Shown piece by piece: positions 57,235 through 64,000 of a stretch of DNA of 64,000 nt (the stretch's first letter is position 1; each line of letters opens with the position of its first letter). Below the pieces are notes generated by a model, which saw only the letters and a program-made list of their open reading frames with translations, ran no database searches and was not told the origin of the DNA. Made by a program: the position numbers and the translations under genes. Origin of the DNA: Sphingobacterium sp. JB170 (GTDB lineage: Bacteria; Bacteroidota; Bacteroidia; Sphingobacteriales; Sphingobacteriaceae); NCBI RefSeq assembly GCF_900163865.1, contig NZ_FUKU01000027.1, positions 1 through 64,000 on the forward strand, given 5' to 3'.

Positions 57235-58611
57235 ATGACTACAATCTTAATAATTGACGACGAACGTCCGATTAGAAGTTCACTTCGAGATATCTTGGAA
57301 TACGAAGATTATAAAGTATTTGATGCGGATAACGGACCACAGGGATTGGACATCTTAAAAAAGGAAAAAGTAGATCTTGTGCTTTGTGACATCAAAATGA
57401 ATAAGATGGACGGAATGGAAGTTCTTACTGCCGCGCAAGAGATTTCCGAAACACCGTTTATTATGATATCTGGTCATGGCACAATTGAAACTGCTGTCGA
57501 AGCAGCACGTCGAGGTGCCTACGATTTCTTAGAAAAACCACTCGATCTAAATAGGCTATTAATTACAGTGCGCAATGCGCTTGAAAAAGGAGTTCTTGTA
57601 AAAGAAACGAAGGTTCTAAAGAAGAAAGTACTCGGAACAAAAGAGATTCTAGGTGAATCAACCGGGATTTCATTAATCAAGGAGACTATTGACCGCGTTG
57701 CCCCAACAGAAGCACGCGTTTTAATAACAGGTGAAAACGGATCCGGCAAAGAGCTTGTTGCGCGCTGGCTACATGAAAAATCAAATCGTTCCTCGGCAGC
57801 ACTTGTCGAAGTAAATTGTGCGGCGATCCCATCTGAGCTTATCGAATCTGAATTGTTTGGACACGAGAAAGGATCGTTTACCTCGGCCGTCAAGCAGCGG
57901 ATCGGTAAATTCGAACAGGCTAATGGTGGCACGTTGTTTCTGGATGAAATTGGCGACATGAGTCTCTCAGCGCAAGCAAAAGTATTGCGCGCTCTACAAG
58001 AAAATAAAATAACCCGCGTTGGTGGAGAAAAGGAAATTGATGTAAATGTCCGCGTAATTGCTGCGACGAACAAAGATTTACTACAAGAGATTGAAAATGG
58101 GAACTTCCGTATGGACCTTTTTCATCGACTTAGTGTTATCCTTATTCACGTACCTTCGCTGAGCGAGCGAGCAGAGGATATCCCAATCATTGCCAGCAAT
58201 TTCTGTGAGGAAATTTGCGGTGATTACAATATCCCTACAAAAGTAATTACAGAACCGGCAATGAAAGCGCTTCAGGCACTTCAGTGGACCGGGAATATAC
58301 GTGAACTTCGGAACATGATCGAACGGGTCGTTATTCTGAGTGATAACAAGATTACAGAAAAAGAGGTTGCGCTATACGCCAACCCAACAGGTCCAAGCAG
58401 CGCACACTCAGAATCAAAAAATGGAAATGTATTCGATTTTGAGAAATTCGAATCCTTTCAGGACTTTAAAGATAACGCTGAAAAAGAATACATTAATTTC
58501 AAATTGGATAAAAATGGTTGGAATGTCTCTAAAACGGCTGACGATATTGGAATCCAACGTAGCCACCTGTATCATAAAATTGAGAAGTTCGGTTTGAAAC
58601 GTACTGAATAA
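57235..58611 (+). CDS. NtrC-family sigma-54-dependent response regulator
   Basis: 458 aa. Receiver domain 1-120 with phospho-acceptor Asp52 (VLCDIKM), AAA+ domain about 140-375 with Walker A GENGSGKE and Walker B GGTLFLDEIGDM, and a C-terminal Fis-type helix-turn-helix (NGWNVSKTADDIGIQRSHLYHKIEKF). The sigma-54 contact loop reads GSFTSA instead of GAFTGA (residues ~213-218). No histidine kinase is adjacent. Follows rnpB on plus; terminator at 58635. Confidence 0.94.
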   Translation: MTTILIIDDERPIRSSLRDILEYEDYKVFDADNGPQGLDILKKEKVDLVLCDIKMNKMDGMEVLTAAQEISETPFIMISGHGTIETAVEAARRGAYDFLEKPLDLNRLLITVRNALEKGVLVKETKVLKKKVLGTKEILGESTGISLIKETIDRVAPTEARVLITGENGSGKELVARWLHEKSNRSSAALVEVNCAAIPSELIESELFGHEKGSFTSAVKQRIGKFEQANGGTLFLDEIGDMSLSAQAKVLRALQENKITRVGGEKEIDVNVRVIAATNKDLLQEIENGNFRMDLFHRLSVILIHVPSLSERAEDIPIIASNFCEEICGDYNIPTKVITEPAMKALQALQWTGNIRELRNMIERVVILSDNKITEKEVALYANPTGPSSAHSESKNGNVFDFEKFESFQDFKDNAEKEYINFKLDKNGWNVSKTADDIGIQRSHLYHKIEKFGLKRTE

Positions 58612-58634
58612 CCGGCAAAACAGTCCGTAGAGAT

Positions 58635-58676
58635 GAAAGATGGACAATCTACATAAAGTGGATTGTCCATTTCTTA
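58635..58676. terminator. Bidirectional terminator after the NtrC-family regulator
   Basis: ATGGACAATC (58640-58649) pairs perfectly with GATTGTCCAT (58661-58670) around an 11-nt loop, followed by TTTCTTAAAATTATTTA. It lies between converging genes (response regulator on plus, SDR on minus). Confidence 0.8.
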
Positions 58677-58683
58677 AAATTAT

Positions 58684-59439
58684 TTATCGGGTTGTATAAC
58701 CGCCGTTAGCAAAAATGGTTTGTCCTGTTATCCACCAACCATCAGTAACTAAAAACTCTACCAATGGAGCAATGTCTTTAATATCAGTTAAGCCTCCCAA
58801 ATCGGAAGCCGATTTGTGGTAAGCTACAGCATCATCACTTTCCTGTCCGTAGAAGAAAGGTGTATCCATTGGTCCGGGAGCAACTGCAGTTACAGAAATC
58901 CCTCGTGAACCAAACTCTTTGGAAGCTGCTCTAGTAAAATGTTCTACAGGAGCTTTTGCTCCTGCATACGTAGAATAATGCCCGGTAAATGCCGCCAACA
59001 ATGAGGTGACAATGGTGTTGATTTTACCGTTATCATTTATTTTTTTACCTGCTTCCTGAATAAAGAAATAGGCAACTTTGGAATTGATATTGCTCATACT
59101 GTCATATTCTTCTTCAGTGGTATCAGCAAAAGGCTTTTTTAGCACTTTCCCGACCGTATTAATTGCGATATCAATGCCCCCGAATTTTTCGATTGTCGCA
59201 TCAAAAAGTTTGGTGATGTTTTTTACATCTGTCAAATCTGCTTGATATAAAAATCCTTCTCCGCCTGCGTTTGTAATATGAGCCAAAGTCTTTTCGGCAT
59301 CTGCTTTTGTGCTATGACTATTATAATGAATAGCAACTTTTGCTCCTTTGGCGGAAAAGTCACGACTCAATAAGCCACCTAAATTTTTTGCACCGCCTGC
59401 AATTAAAACTACTTTTCCTTTTAAATCGTTTCTCGCCAT
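58684..59439 (-). CDS. Short-chain dehydrogenase/reductase
   Basis: 251 aa. Rossmann with AGGAKNLGGLLSRDFSAKG (TGxxxGxG variant), NAG-equivalent block read as NTVGKVLKKPF, catalytic Ser in IVTSLLAAFTG and YAGAK (YxxxK) near residue 158, then PGPMDTPFF. Cytoplasmic, NAD(P)-dependent, substrate unknown. It shares an identical upstream repeat with the AraC-family gene 84 bp away and is probably its target. AT-rich compared with its neighbours. Confidence 0.92.
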   Translation of the reverse strand: MARNDLKGKVVLIAGGAKNLGGLLSRDFSAKGAKVAIHYNSHSTKADAEKTLAHITNAGGEGFLYQADLTDVKNITKLFDATIEKFGGIDIAINTVGKVLKKPFADTTEEEYDSMSNINSKVAYFFIQEAGKKINDNGKINTIVTSLLAAFTGHYSTYAGAKAPVEHFTRAASKEFGSRGISVTAVAPGPMDTPFFYGQESDDAVAYHKSASDLGGLTDIKDIAPLVEFLVTDGWWITGQTIFANGGYTTR

Positions 59440-59474
59440 TTTATTTGATGTTAAATGATTTATAATTAATACTG

Positions 59475-59519
59475 TAAAGGTAGATAGATTATGAGTTTAT
59501 TTCGTGGTGAACTTTTCGG
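59475..59519 (-). promoter_or_regulatory. Regulatory region of the SDR gene: 15-nt repeat plus -7-like box
   Basis: TGGTGAACTTTTCGG at 59505-59519 (plus-strand reading) is an exact copy of 59955-59969 upstream of the AraC gene. On minus a -7-like TACCTTTA lies at 59475-59482, exactly 22 bp from the repeat, 35 bp before the SDR ATG. The repeat begins four bases after the AraC-family stop codon. Confidence 0.6.
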
Positions 59520-59523
59520 GTTT

Positions 59524-59901
59524 TTATTTTATGTTTCCCTTTCTGAATTGTCCGGGTGTTTGCCCTATGAATTTCTTAAAAAACTTTGAAAAATTAGAGG
59601 GATCGTAAGTCAGTATGTTTGCAATTTCTGCTATAGATTTATCGGTTTCGCAAAGCATTCTTTTAGCTTCATCGAGTATTTTAAGGTCATAAAAATGACA
59701 AGGGTGATGTCCCGTTTCTTTCTGGACGGTATCGGTCAAATGTTTGTGCGATATATATAACTCATTGGCAATTTTGTTGATTTCCATAAAATCGCCTATT
59801 TTCCCTGATATGACATCAGCGATATGATCATCCAGAAACTGAAAGTAATTATCGGTAATTTCGGTACTCCGTTTTAATATCTCTTGTTCGGTTTGTTTCA
59901 T
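59524..59901 (-). CDS. AraC-family transcriptional regulator (short)
   Basis: 125 aa, essentially only the AraC C-terminal DNA-binding domain with two helix-turn-helices: EINKIANELYISHKHLTDTVQKETG and SIAEIANILTYDPSNFSKFFKKFIGQTPGQFRK. The first ~35 residues form a helix rather than a ligand-binding domain, so it may sense through another protein or be constitutive. Next to the SDR gene, same strand, with a shared operator-like repeat; the likely regulator of both. Confidence 0.9.
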   Translation of the reverse strand: MKQTEQEILKRSTEITDNYFQFLDDHIADVISGKIGDFMEINKIANELYISHKHLTDTVQKETGHHPCHFYDLKILDEAKRMLCETDKSIAEIANILTYDPSNFSKFFKKFIGQTPGQFRKGNIK

Positions 59902-59924
59902 TTACTATAAATCAAAATATTTTA

Positions 59925-59969
59925 CAAAGATGTAGTTATCCGAATAACTATTTATGGTGAACTTTTCGG
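59925..59969 (-). promoter_or_regulatory. Regulatory region of the AraC-family gene: second copy of the 15-nt repeat
   Basis: TGGTGAACTTTTCGG at 59955-59969, identical to 59505-59519. On minus a CATCTTTG box (one mismatch to TAnnTTTG) at 59925-59932 is again 22 bp from the repeat, 23 bp before the AraC ATG. Identical spacing in the two promoters suggests a functional operator. Confidence 0.6.
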
Positions 59970-60225
59970 TTTTATTCTTTCAGAATGTACTTCTGTCACA
60001 TTGTTAAAAACATTTTGAGTGCTGGCCGTTCGAGCAAGATTTAGCGCTTAAACGTTGATACCAAAATAACTTTGCTACAGAACCGTCTATCTTTTTAATC
60101 CCAAAATTCTTTTCGTTGTGTACAATAATCGCTTTTAAGTACCGATATGCTGAGCGCGTATTTTGAGTGTTACCATAGCCGATAGCGATACAGATTTAAT
60201 ATCCGGACCCTCGGCTCTAAACTTA
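59970..60225. other. Intergenic stretch upstream of the AraC gene
   Basis: Part of a 324-bp gap (59902-60225). Apart from the operator-like repeat, no gene or recognised RNA seen; AT-rich. Confidence 0.5.
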
Positions 60226-60411
60226 CTAATCGTTAAACTTCCTTTTTTGTTTCCGGTATAGTACAATAACCACCACTACCATCACTATCACACCAATAAC
60301 GATAACACCCAGAGAAGAACTATTTGAGGAAGTCGCAACCGAATCAATTTGCGCGGCCTGAAGGGGAAATGAAAAATAGCTGAAAAAAAATAATAGTCCG
60401 GTCTTTCTCAT
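60226..60411 (-). CDS. Small secreted/membrane protein
   Basis: 61 aa. Possible signal peptide (KTGLLFFFSYFSFPLQAAQ), Ser-rich middle, then a transmembrane segment (SLGVIVIGVIVMVVVVIVLY) and a basic tail (RKQKRKFND). Such layouts occur in many small Bacteroidota proteins. Support is the coherent signal plus membrane anchor; no family recognised. Confidence 0.45.
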   Translation of the reverse strand: MRKTGLLFFFSYFSFPLQAAQIDSVATSSNSSSLGVIVIGVIVMVVVVIVLYRKQKRKFND

Positions 60412-60597
60412 GATTTTACCTCGATTTATATAAAATGAATTTAAGATATACTTTACTTAAAACCAAGTAGTGTAGATAAACAAATAGTTATTTTAACATG
60501 AATAAATCGTGAACTCGAGCTATGATTGCTAATAAAGTTATCGAAATACAATTAACATATTATGAGGGAACGCTAGTATATGTTGCTCGCTTGTTTT

Positions 60598-61425
60598 TTA
60601 GCTAATTAACTCACGTGCTTCCCGCAAAATCTGTTCAGTTTTCAATTTATCTACCTGGAGTTTATCCAGAAATTTGGAATCCTCAAGCAAATCGGACACA
60701 AGGATACAATCATTTTCCAATAAAGTTGCTTTGTCCTTATCGGTGAGCCTTGTTAAACAGGTTACCGGATAGAGCCCCTTATTGTCGACGCGCAACTTAA
60801 TACTATTATCTGCGGGGTAATCCCAGGAAAGCAGGTTAATATTATAATATTTACCAAAATCCTTTGAATCACTCGTTAAATAAGCGTTGGTAACTAGCCA
60901 ACCATCAGTAAAGTTATACTCGCGACCAAAAAAAGTAATTTTACGGTTGGAGATATCTTTTACGCGCGACATGAAGTACATCGGCGTTGTGACCGATATT
61001 TTCGCGTCCACATCGTTTCTAAACTTACATTCAATAGCGAGGAGATTATTTTCCTTAGCAGCTACAACGTCGATTTCATGGGTTACAGCATGGCCTTGCA
61101 CCGTTTGACCTGTTACCGTTTCGTAGCCATCGGAGGCAAATAATTTCCCTATCCAGCGTTCGAAATGAAAACCTTCCGGACCTAGCTCGCGCAATGCTTT
61201 CTTCAACGAATAACGGGCTGCGTAGGAATCCTTATGGGATTTTAGACTATCGAACGCTAATTGATAAAGTTCTTTCGTACTGATGCCATCATACAATTGA
61301 TCTTGAATGGATGCGTACACTTTCTCAACTTGCTCCTGCGTTGCACCGGAACGCAATAATGAATGTTGAAGACTCTTAGCGTTAAATGGGACGAGTTCAC
61401 CAGAATATTTTTTTACATTGATCAT
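60598..61425 (-). CDS. ATP-cone domain protein with Mrr/PD-(D/E)xK-like endonuclease domain
   Basis: 275 aa from the ATG at 61425 (MINVKKYSGELVPF). N-terminal ATP-cone (about 1-90: the VPFNAKSLQHSLLRSGATQEQVEKV and YAARYSLKKALRELG blocks), the nucleotide-sensing domain best known from ribonucleotide reductase. Then a restriction-endonuclease-like fold with FHFERWIGKLFASDGY, HEIDVVAAKENNLLAIECKFRND (Asp ... ExK catalytic pattern) and a helical C-terminus (KFLDKLQVDKLKTEQILREA). No methyltransferase or other defence gene is adjacent. It may be an ATP/dATP-gated DNA nuclease; role inferred. Confidence 0.82.
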   Translation of the reverse strand: MINVKKYSGELVPFNAKSLQHSLLRSGATQEQVEKVYASIQDQLYDGISTKELYQLAFDSLKSHKDSYAARYSLKKALRELGPEGFHFERWIGKLFASDGYETVTGQTVQGHAVTHEIDVVAAKENNLLAIECKFRNDVDAKISVTTPMYFMSRVKDISNRKITFFGREYNFTDGWLVTNAYLTSDSKDFGKYYNINLLSWDYPADNSIKLRVDNKGLYPVTCLTRLTDKDKATLLENDCILVSDLLEDSKFLDKLQVDKLKTEQILREARELIS

Positions 61426-61531
61426 ATATTTCAAATTAGAACTATCTTAATATCAAAAAAAATATCGACAATCCCATGCAATATTTAAAACATTCTCTTG
61501 TATCTACTTGTTGTATACTAAAAGAACAATC

Positions 61532-61828
61532 ATGGCAATTATAGATAAGGCAGTCGAAAAAATAAAAGATAGAATCGATCAGGCATGTGATAATGGAAGG
61601 GTACCAGAATCGGAACGTTTATTATCAGTTATTGCTGGAGGATTTATCGTTGCATATAGCGTTAGGTCCGTTGTAAAAAGCCCACTTACCGCGCTCTCTG
61701 GCTTGACCCTTGGCGGCGCGTTACTAGTACGAGGGGTAACGGGAAAATGTGCTATCAAAGGCGCTATATCAGCCCAAGAAGAGGAGTTAACGCACACTGT
61801 AGTTGAGCACCGCTATTTCGTTAAATAA
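61532..61828 (+). CDS. DUF2892/YgaP-like small membrane protein
   Basis: 98 aa from the ATG at 61532 (MAIIDKAVEKIKDRID); a TTG-led frame starts at 61508. Two hydrophobic segments (LLSVIAGGFIVAYSV, LSGLTLGGALLVRGV), the VRGVTGKCAI motif typical of DUF2892-type membrane domains with its conserved Cys, and an acidic C-terminus. Inner membrane, function unknown. Divergent from the ATP-cone nuclease. Confidence 0.72.
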   Translation: MAIIDKAVEKIKDRIDQACDNGRVPESERLLSVIAGGFIVAYSVRSVVKSPLTALSGLTLGGALLVRGVTGKCAIKGAISAQEEELTHTVVEHRYFVK

Positions 61829-61913
61829 CAAATTATTATTGAACAAAATTTTTGATCTTAAGGGCATCCCTAAAAATTGATTTTTGCTTACATTTGTTGC
61901 AAAAATCAATACT

Positions 61914-62597
61914 ATGAAAAAGGTCGTCGTATTTACAGGGGCAGGAATTTCCGCTGAAAGTGGCTTAAAAACATTTCGGGGACAGGATGGGCTTTGGGAA
62001 GGAACCAATATCAAAGATGTTGCGACACCGGCGGCTTGGAAGCGCGATCGCAAGCGTGTATTAGATTTTTATAACCAGCGACGCAAGCAATGTATTGCGG
62101 CTAACCCAAATGCCGCACACTTAGCGATAAAAAAGCTCGAAGAATACTTTGACACGTATGTGATTACGCAAAATATTGATGACTTACATGAACGTGCAGG
62201 TAGCGAGAATATCATTCACCTGCATGGCGAAATCTGTAAAGCCCAATCTTCGTTAAATCCTAAATTTGTATACACGATGCAAGTAGCAGAAATCAATCTT
62301 GGGGATACGTGTGAACTGGGGTCCCAATTGCGCCCACATGTAGTTTGGTTCGGAGAGGAGGTTCCGAATCTCAAAAAAGCCGAAGAGTTAACCAACCAAG
62401 CTGACGTTTTTATTGTCGTGGGAACATCATTACAAGTGTATCCAGCAGCAAATTTATTAAATCAAACCAAAGCCGGATGCGAGGTTTACTTAATCGATCC
62501 AAATGCCGAGGAGATGAATGTTGGATGGCAAATTAAGCGTTATTCGATGAGCGCAACAGTAGGTGTACCCAAACTGGTTGACGAATTAACCAAATAA
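61914..62597 (+). CDS. cobB: Sirtuin (NAD-dependent deacylase), class III
   Basis: 227 aa from the ATG at 61914 (MKKVVVFTGAGISAESGLKTFRG). Sirtuin core: FTGAGISAESGL, FRGQDGLW, the YNQR motif (YxxR, the class III sign for succinyl/malonyl-lysine preference), TQNIDDLHERAG, LHGE with the catalytic His, and VVGTSLQVYPAANLL. The two Zn-ligand Cys pairs expected between HGE and FGEE are missing: only Cys in EICKAQ and DTCELG remain. So the zinc ribbon may be lost or replaced. Cytoplasmic. Confidence 0.93.
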   Translation: MKKVVVFTGAGISAESGLKTFRGQDGLWEGTNIKDVATPAAWKRDRKRVLDFYNQRRKQCIAANPNAAHLAIKKLEEYFDTYVITQNIDDLHERAGSENIIHLHGEICKAQSSLNPKFVYTMQVAEINLGDTCELGSQLRPHVVWFGEEVPNLKKAEELTNQADVFIVVGTSLQVYPAANLLNQTKAGCEVYLIDPNAEEMNVGWQIKRYSMSATVGVPKLVDELTK

Positions 62598-62784
62598 AAT
62601 TCGTTACATAAACTTAATCATCTTTAATTCATGTGTTTACAATGGTTACCTAAGTAATTAAGTAAGGTATTCTGTTGTTAAAATGCAGCTTATAAAACAA
62701 TTCTGCCAAATAATATTCTGAATTTCGGAATGTTATTAAATAACACATTGTCAATAAGTGAATTATATTAATCAAATAAACACA

Positions 62785-63030
62785 TTAATCATATCTTTCA
62801 TATGCCAAAATGAACGATCTACGCATAACTTTAAACGCTTCGAGCACGTCACTTATAAACGCATCGTCAATTAATTCGAACACGCCGTTGACACCGCCAA
62901 CAACGTCTGTTTCGGCAATCTTATAGGACTGTTCAAGTGTGGCTTGTTCAAATTTTATAATGAATTTTTGGTTCATCGCAAAAATTGAAATCTTACAATC
63001 TGGATGGGGGAGTTCCGCTACTATTCGCAT
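62785..63030 (-). CDS. Small protein of unknown function near gdhA
   Basis: 81 aa from the ATG at 63030 (MRIVAELPHPDCKISIFAMNQKF). Beta-rich first half (KISIFAMNQKFIIKFEQ), helical C-terminus (FISDVLEAFKVMRRSFILAYERYD). No signal peptide or membrane helix. It starts after the gdhA terminator, so it is transcribed separately. Family not recognised. Confidence 0.6.
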   Translation of the reverse strand: MRIVAELPHPDCKISIFAMNQKFIIKFEQATLEQSYKIAETDVVGGVNGVFELIDDAFISDVLEAFKVMRRSFILAYERYD

Positions 63031-63045
63031 GATCGATAAAAGTTT

Positions 63046-63078
63046 AAAAAACAAAAGCTGCCATTGCTGACAGCTTTT
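63046..63078 (-). terminator. Terminator of gdhA
   Basis: AAAAGCTG (63053-63060) pairs with CAGCTTTT (63071-63078), loop of ten bases; the A-rich left side (63045-63056) gives a U-tract on minus. Lies 23 bp past the gdhA stop. Confidence 0.85.
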
Positions 63079-63100
63079 CGAAAGTACATTTAAATTCTGA

Positions 63101-64000
63101 CTAAACCAATCCTTGTGCTTTCATCGAGACCGCAACTTTAATAAAGCCGCCTATGTTCGAGCCTTTTAGGTAATTTATATAACCGTCATCTTCCTTACCA
63201 TATTTTACACATGTCTTATGGATGTTTAGCATGATGGATTTCAACCGGTCATCAACTTTCCCACTCGACCATTGTTGTCTAAGATTATTTTGCGACATCT
63301 CTAAGCCTGAAACAGCAACACCACCAGCATTTGCAGCTTTGCCAGGGGCAAAATGAATTTTCGCCTTATGAAACACTCTAATTGCTTCAGCAGTCGACGG
63401 CATGTTTGCACCTTCGCCAACACAAATACAACCATTTTTAACTAAAGCTTTAGCATCGTCTTCATTCAATTCATTTTGCGTTGCACATGGTAATGCGATA
63501 TCGCATTTAAACTGCCACGGACGTTTGTCTGCGTGAAATGTAGCCGTCTTATATTTTTTTGTATACTTCTCTAGATCTCTACCTAAAGTAGCAACATAGA
63601 CTAGCTTCTCAAGTGTCAATCCATCAGGGTCATGTAGCGTACCTTTGCTATTAGAGAGTGTAATTACTCGAGCTCCCATATGGATAGCTTTCTCTGCAGC
63701 GAAATAAGCTACATTACCTGCTCCAGAAATGGTAATTGTTTTACCGGCAATCTTTTCGTCTAGATTATCGTAAATACATTCCACAAAGTAGAGTAGACCA
63801 TACCCAGTGGCTTCCGGGCGAATATTAGAACCGCCCCAATTTAGACCTTTCCCAGTAAGTACGCCCGTGAAGGTGTTGCGAATACGTTTATATTGACCAT
63901 ACATATAACCGATTTCACGTCCACCGACACCGATATCTCCCGCAGGAACATCTGTATCGGGACCAATATGTCTATACAGTTCAGTCATGAAACTTTGGCA
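63101..64000 (-). CDS. gdhA: NADP-type glutamate dehydrogenase, C-terminal portion
   Basis: About 300 residues; the gene continues past the window end, with in-frame CQSF codons before the visible Met, so the N-terminus is outside. Blocks: FMTELYRHIGPDTDVPAGDIGVGGREIG (substrate-channel and catalytic region), GLNWGGSNIRPEATGYG, the NAD(P)-binding ISGAGNVAYFAAEKA, CVGEGANMPST and FAPGKAANAGGVAVSGLEMSQN. Hexameric, cytoplasmic; it aminates 2-oxoglutarate, a main ammonium entry. Whether NADP-specific is inferred from family resemblance. Confidence 0.96.
   Translation of the reverse strand, partial: CQSFMTELYRHIGPDTDVPAGDIGVGGREIGYMYGQYKRIRNTFTGVLTGKGLNWGGSNIRPEATGYGLLYFVECIYDNLDEKIAGKTITISGAGNVAYFAAEKAIHMGARVITLSNSKGTLHDPDGLTLEKLVYVATLGRDLEKYTKKYKTATFHADKRPWQFKCDIALPCATQNELNEDDAKALVKNGCICVGEGANMPSTAEAIRVFHKAKIHFAPGKAANAGGVAVSGLEMSQNNLRQQWSSGKVDDRLKSIMLNIHKTCVKYGKEDDGYINYLKGSNIGGFIKVAVSMKAQGLV

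Noticed and set aside
57519-58073. 184-aa open frame antisense to the NtrC-family regulator
   Set aside because: Lies entirely inside a conserved gene on the other strand; composition is a Ser/Arg-rich shadow with no recognised domain.
60598-61828. Possible defence island around the ATP-cone nuclease
   Set aside because: Neighbours are a small membrane protein and a sirtuin; a lone sirtuin of the CobB type is housekeeping and no methylase, helicase or toxin partner is present.

Overview
The window comes from a chromosome of the phylum Bacteroidota, most likely family Sphingobacteriaceae (Sphingobacterium/Pedobacter/Olivibacter relatives). The grounds are two SusC/SusD-type glycan loci, a FecI/FecR surface-signalling pair, promoter-like TAnnTTTG boxes, starts with weak or no Shine-Dalgarno, and housekeeping groupings common in this family (DUF3822-rsmD-coaD, acyl-CoA reductase opposite a ferredoxin, a short SpeA). 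Genus cannot be fixed from the sequence alone.

Layout. 1-9562 (+): end of a starch/maltodextrin utilisation locus: SusC (5'-truncated by the window), SusD, SusE-like lipoprotein, secreted GH13 alpha-amylase, beta-phosphoglucomutase, GH65 maltose phosphorylase and a sugar MFS permease. It reads as capture, periplasmic cleavage, uptake, phosphorolysis and isomerisation to glucose-6-phosphate. 9620-13240: clpB, tRNA-Thr(TGT) and a membrane four-helix-bundle protein. 13345-13978: a 622-bp, internally deleted insertion element with degenerate terminal repeats and a 6-bp target duplication. 14180-22322: a second locus (GH88, SusD, STN-containing SusC, FecR on minus; FecI divergent on plus), probably for a uronic-acid-containing glycan. 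22407-26330: a universal stress protein operon, an ECF sigma factor paired with a membrane-anchored beta-barrel protein, and a HAD phosphatase. 26377-34259: proline dehydrogenase, S4 protein, aroB, ThuA, S13 carboxypeptidase, UMF1 permease, LutA-like protein and a Tat-exported TIM-barrel protein.

34260-34878 is a non-coding stretch with a perfect 16-bp inverted repeat. 34879-48726: POT peptide transporter, polyprenol-phosphate glycosyltransferase, ruvB, RecD-like helicase, DUF3822/rsmD/coaD, DEFD-box RNA helicase, an outer-membrane barrel, dnaJ/grpE, ftsE and acyl-CoA reductase. 48865-58611: ferredoxin, speA, argS, two oxidoreductases, a dicarboxylate symporter, the RNase P RNA (rnpB) and an NtrC-family regulator. 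58684-59969: an SDR/AraC pair whose two promoters carry an identical 15-nt repeat at identical spacing. 60226-64000: a small membrane protein, an ATP-cone/Mrr-like nuclease, a DUF2892-like protein, a sirtuin, a small unknown and the C-terminal part of gdhA, which runs off the window.

Most of the window is ordinary Bacteroidota core and glycan-utilisation content. The observations with most novelty are the AraC/SDR repeat pair, the ECF sigma plus trans-envelope barrel protein, the MITE-like element and the ATP-cone nuclease. No CRISPR array, prophage or obvious defence island was seen.
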